Assembly (NCBI GenBank): GCA_905215045.1
Contig: CAJMOO010000049.1
Location: 1 to 14,392, forward strand
Direction: 5' to 3'
Length of the DNA: 14,392 nt
DNA from: an uncultured bacterium
GTDB taxonomy: Bacteria > Bacillota_A > Clostridia > Lachnospirales > Lachnospiraceae
The notes under the pieces were generated by a model. It saw nothing but the letters and a program-made list of their open reading frames with translations, did not search any database and was not told where the DNA came from. This document shows, one piece after another, positions 14,267 to 14,392 of the stretch (positions are counted from its first letter, which is position 1; the number at the start of each line of letters is the position of its first letter). A program made the position numbers and the translations under genes.

Positions 14267-14392
14267 ATTTATAATAAACACTGTCTGTCACTACAAAAAT
14301 TAAAAAACGATAACACTCAATATACACACCACTTAAGTTTTCCAATCTTGTAATTGTCCACACTTTAGACTTCTGGTATATGATAAAAAATA
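14267..14392. other. AT-rich stretch with no recognised feature
   Basis: After repeat copy B the last 126 bases show no convincing ORF, promoter pair, hairpin or repeat on either strand. The next gene must start or end beyond the window. Confidence 0.5.

Overview
The window looks like a chromosomal segment of an AT-rich Firmicute, most likely a gut Clostridia member of the Lachnospiraceae type. The grounds are A/T-rich third codon positions, strong AGGAGG ribosome binding sites, sigma-A promoters, U-tailed hairpin terminators, a T-box leader and the gene families present. I cannot name the species from sequence alone.

Layout. Positions 1-473 hold the 3' end of a cyclophilin-type peptidyl-prolyl isomerase, closed by a terminator. 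Positions 567-1244 hold a HAD-IIB (Cof-type) phosphatase gene broken by an in-frame TGA. The genes from 1366 to 11131 are all on the minus strand: a large secreted protein with a duplicated Ig-like/EF-hand/leucine-rich module and three C-terminal Big_2-like domains (1366-4062); a tiny complete transcription unit for a 23-residue peptide whose last seven codons match the end of that neighbour (4186-4257); a YhgE/Pip-type membrane protein (4496-7297); and a two-gene unit of a YfhO-type membrane protein (7498-10170) and a CsbB/GtrB-like glycosyltransferase (10196-11131). That pair resembles systems that put sugars onto cell-surface polymers. The glycosyltransferase start is preceded by a run of nine G residues. 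A NudC-type Nudix hydrolase (11308-12261) is transcribed divergently from it.

The right part holds a minus-strand BASS-family sodium-coupled transporter (12578-13597) behind a well-formed T-box riboswitch (about 13697-13994), whose specifier reads best as AUC (isoleucine). This unit is bracketed by two direct copies of a hairpin repeat: a short one (12253-12405) that overlaps the nudC stop codon, and a long one (14028-14266) with an extra structured GC-rich insert of about 89 nt. A 73-nt multi-branched inverted-repeat structure lies at 12427-12499.

Most notable for follow-up: the variable-core repeat family around the T-box transporter cassette, the T-box control of a BASS transporter, the 23-aa remnant or micro-gene, and the poly-G tract in front of the surface glycosyltransferase. 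No CRISPR array, complete insertion sequence, rRNA or tRNA gene was seen.
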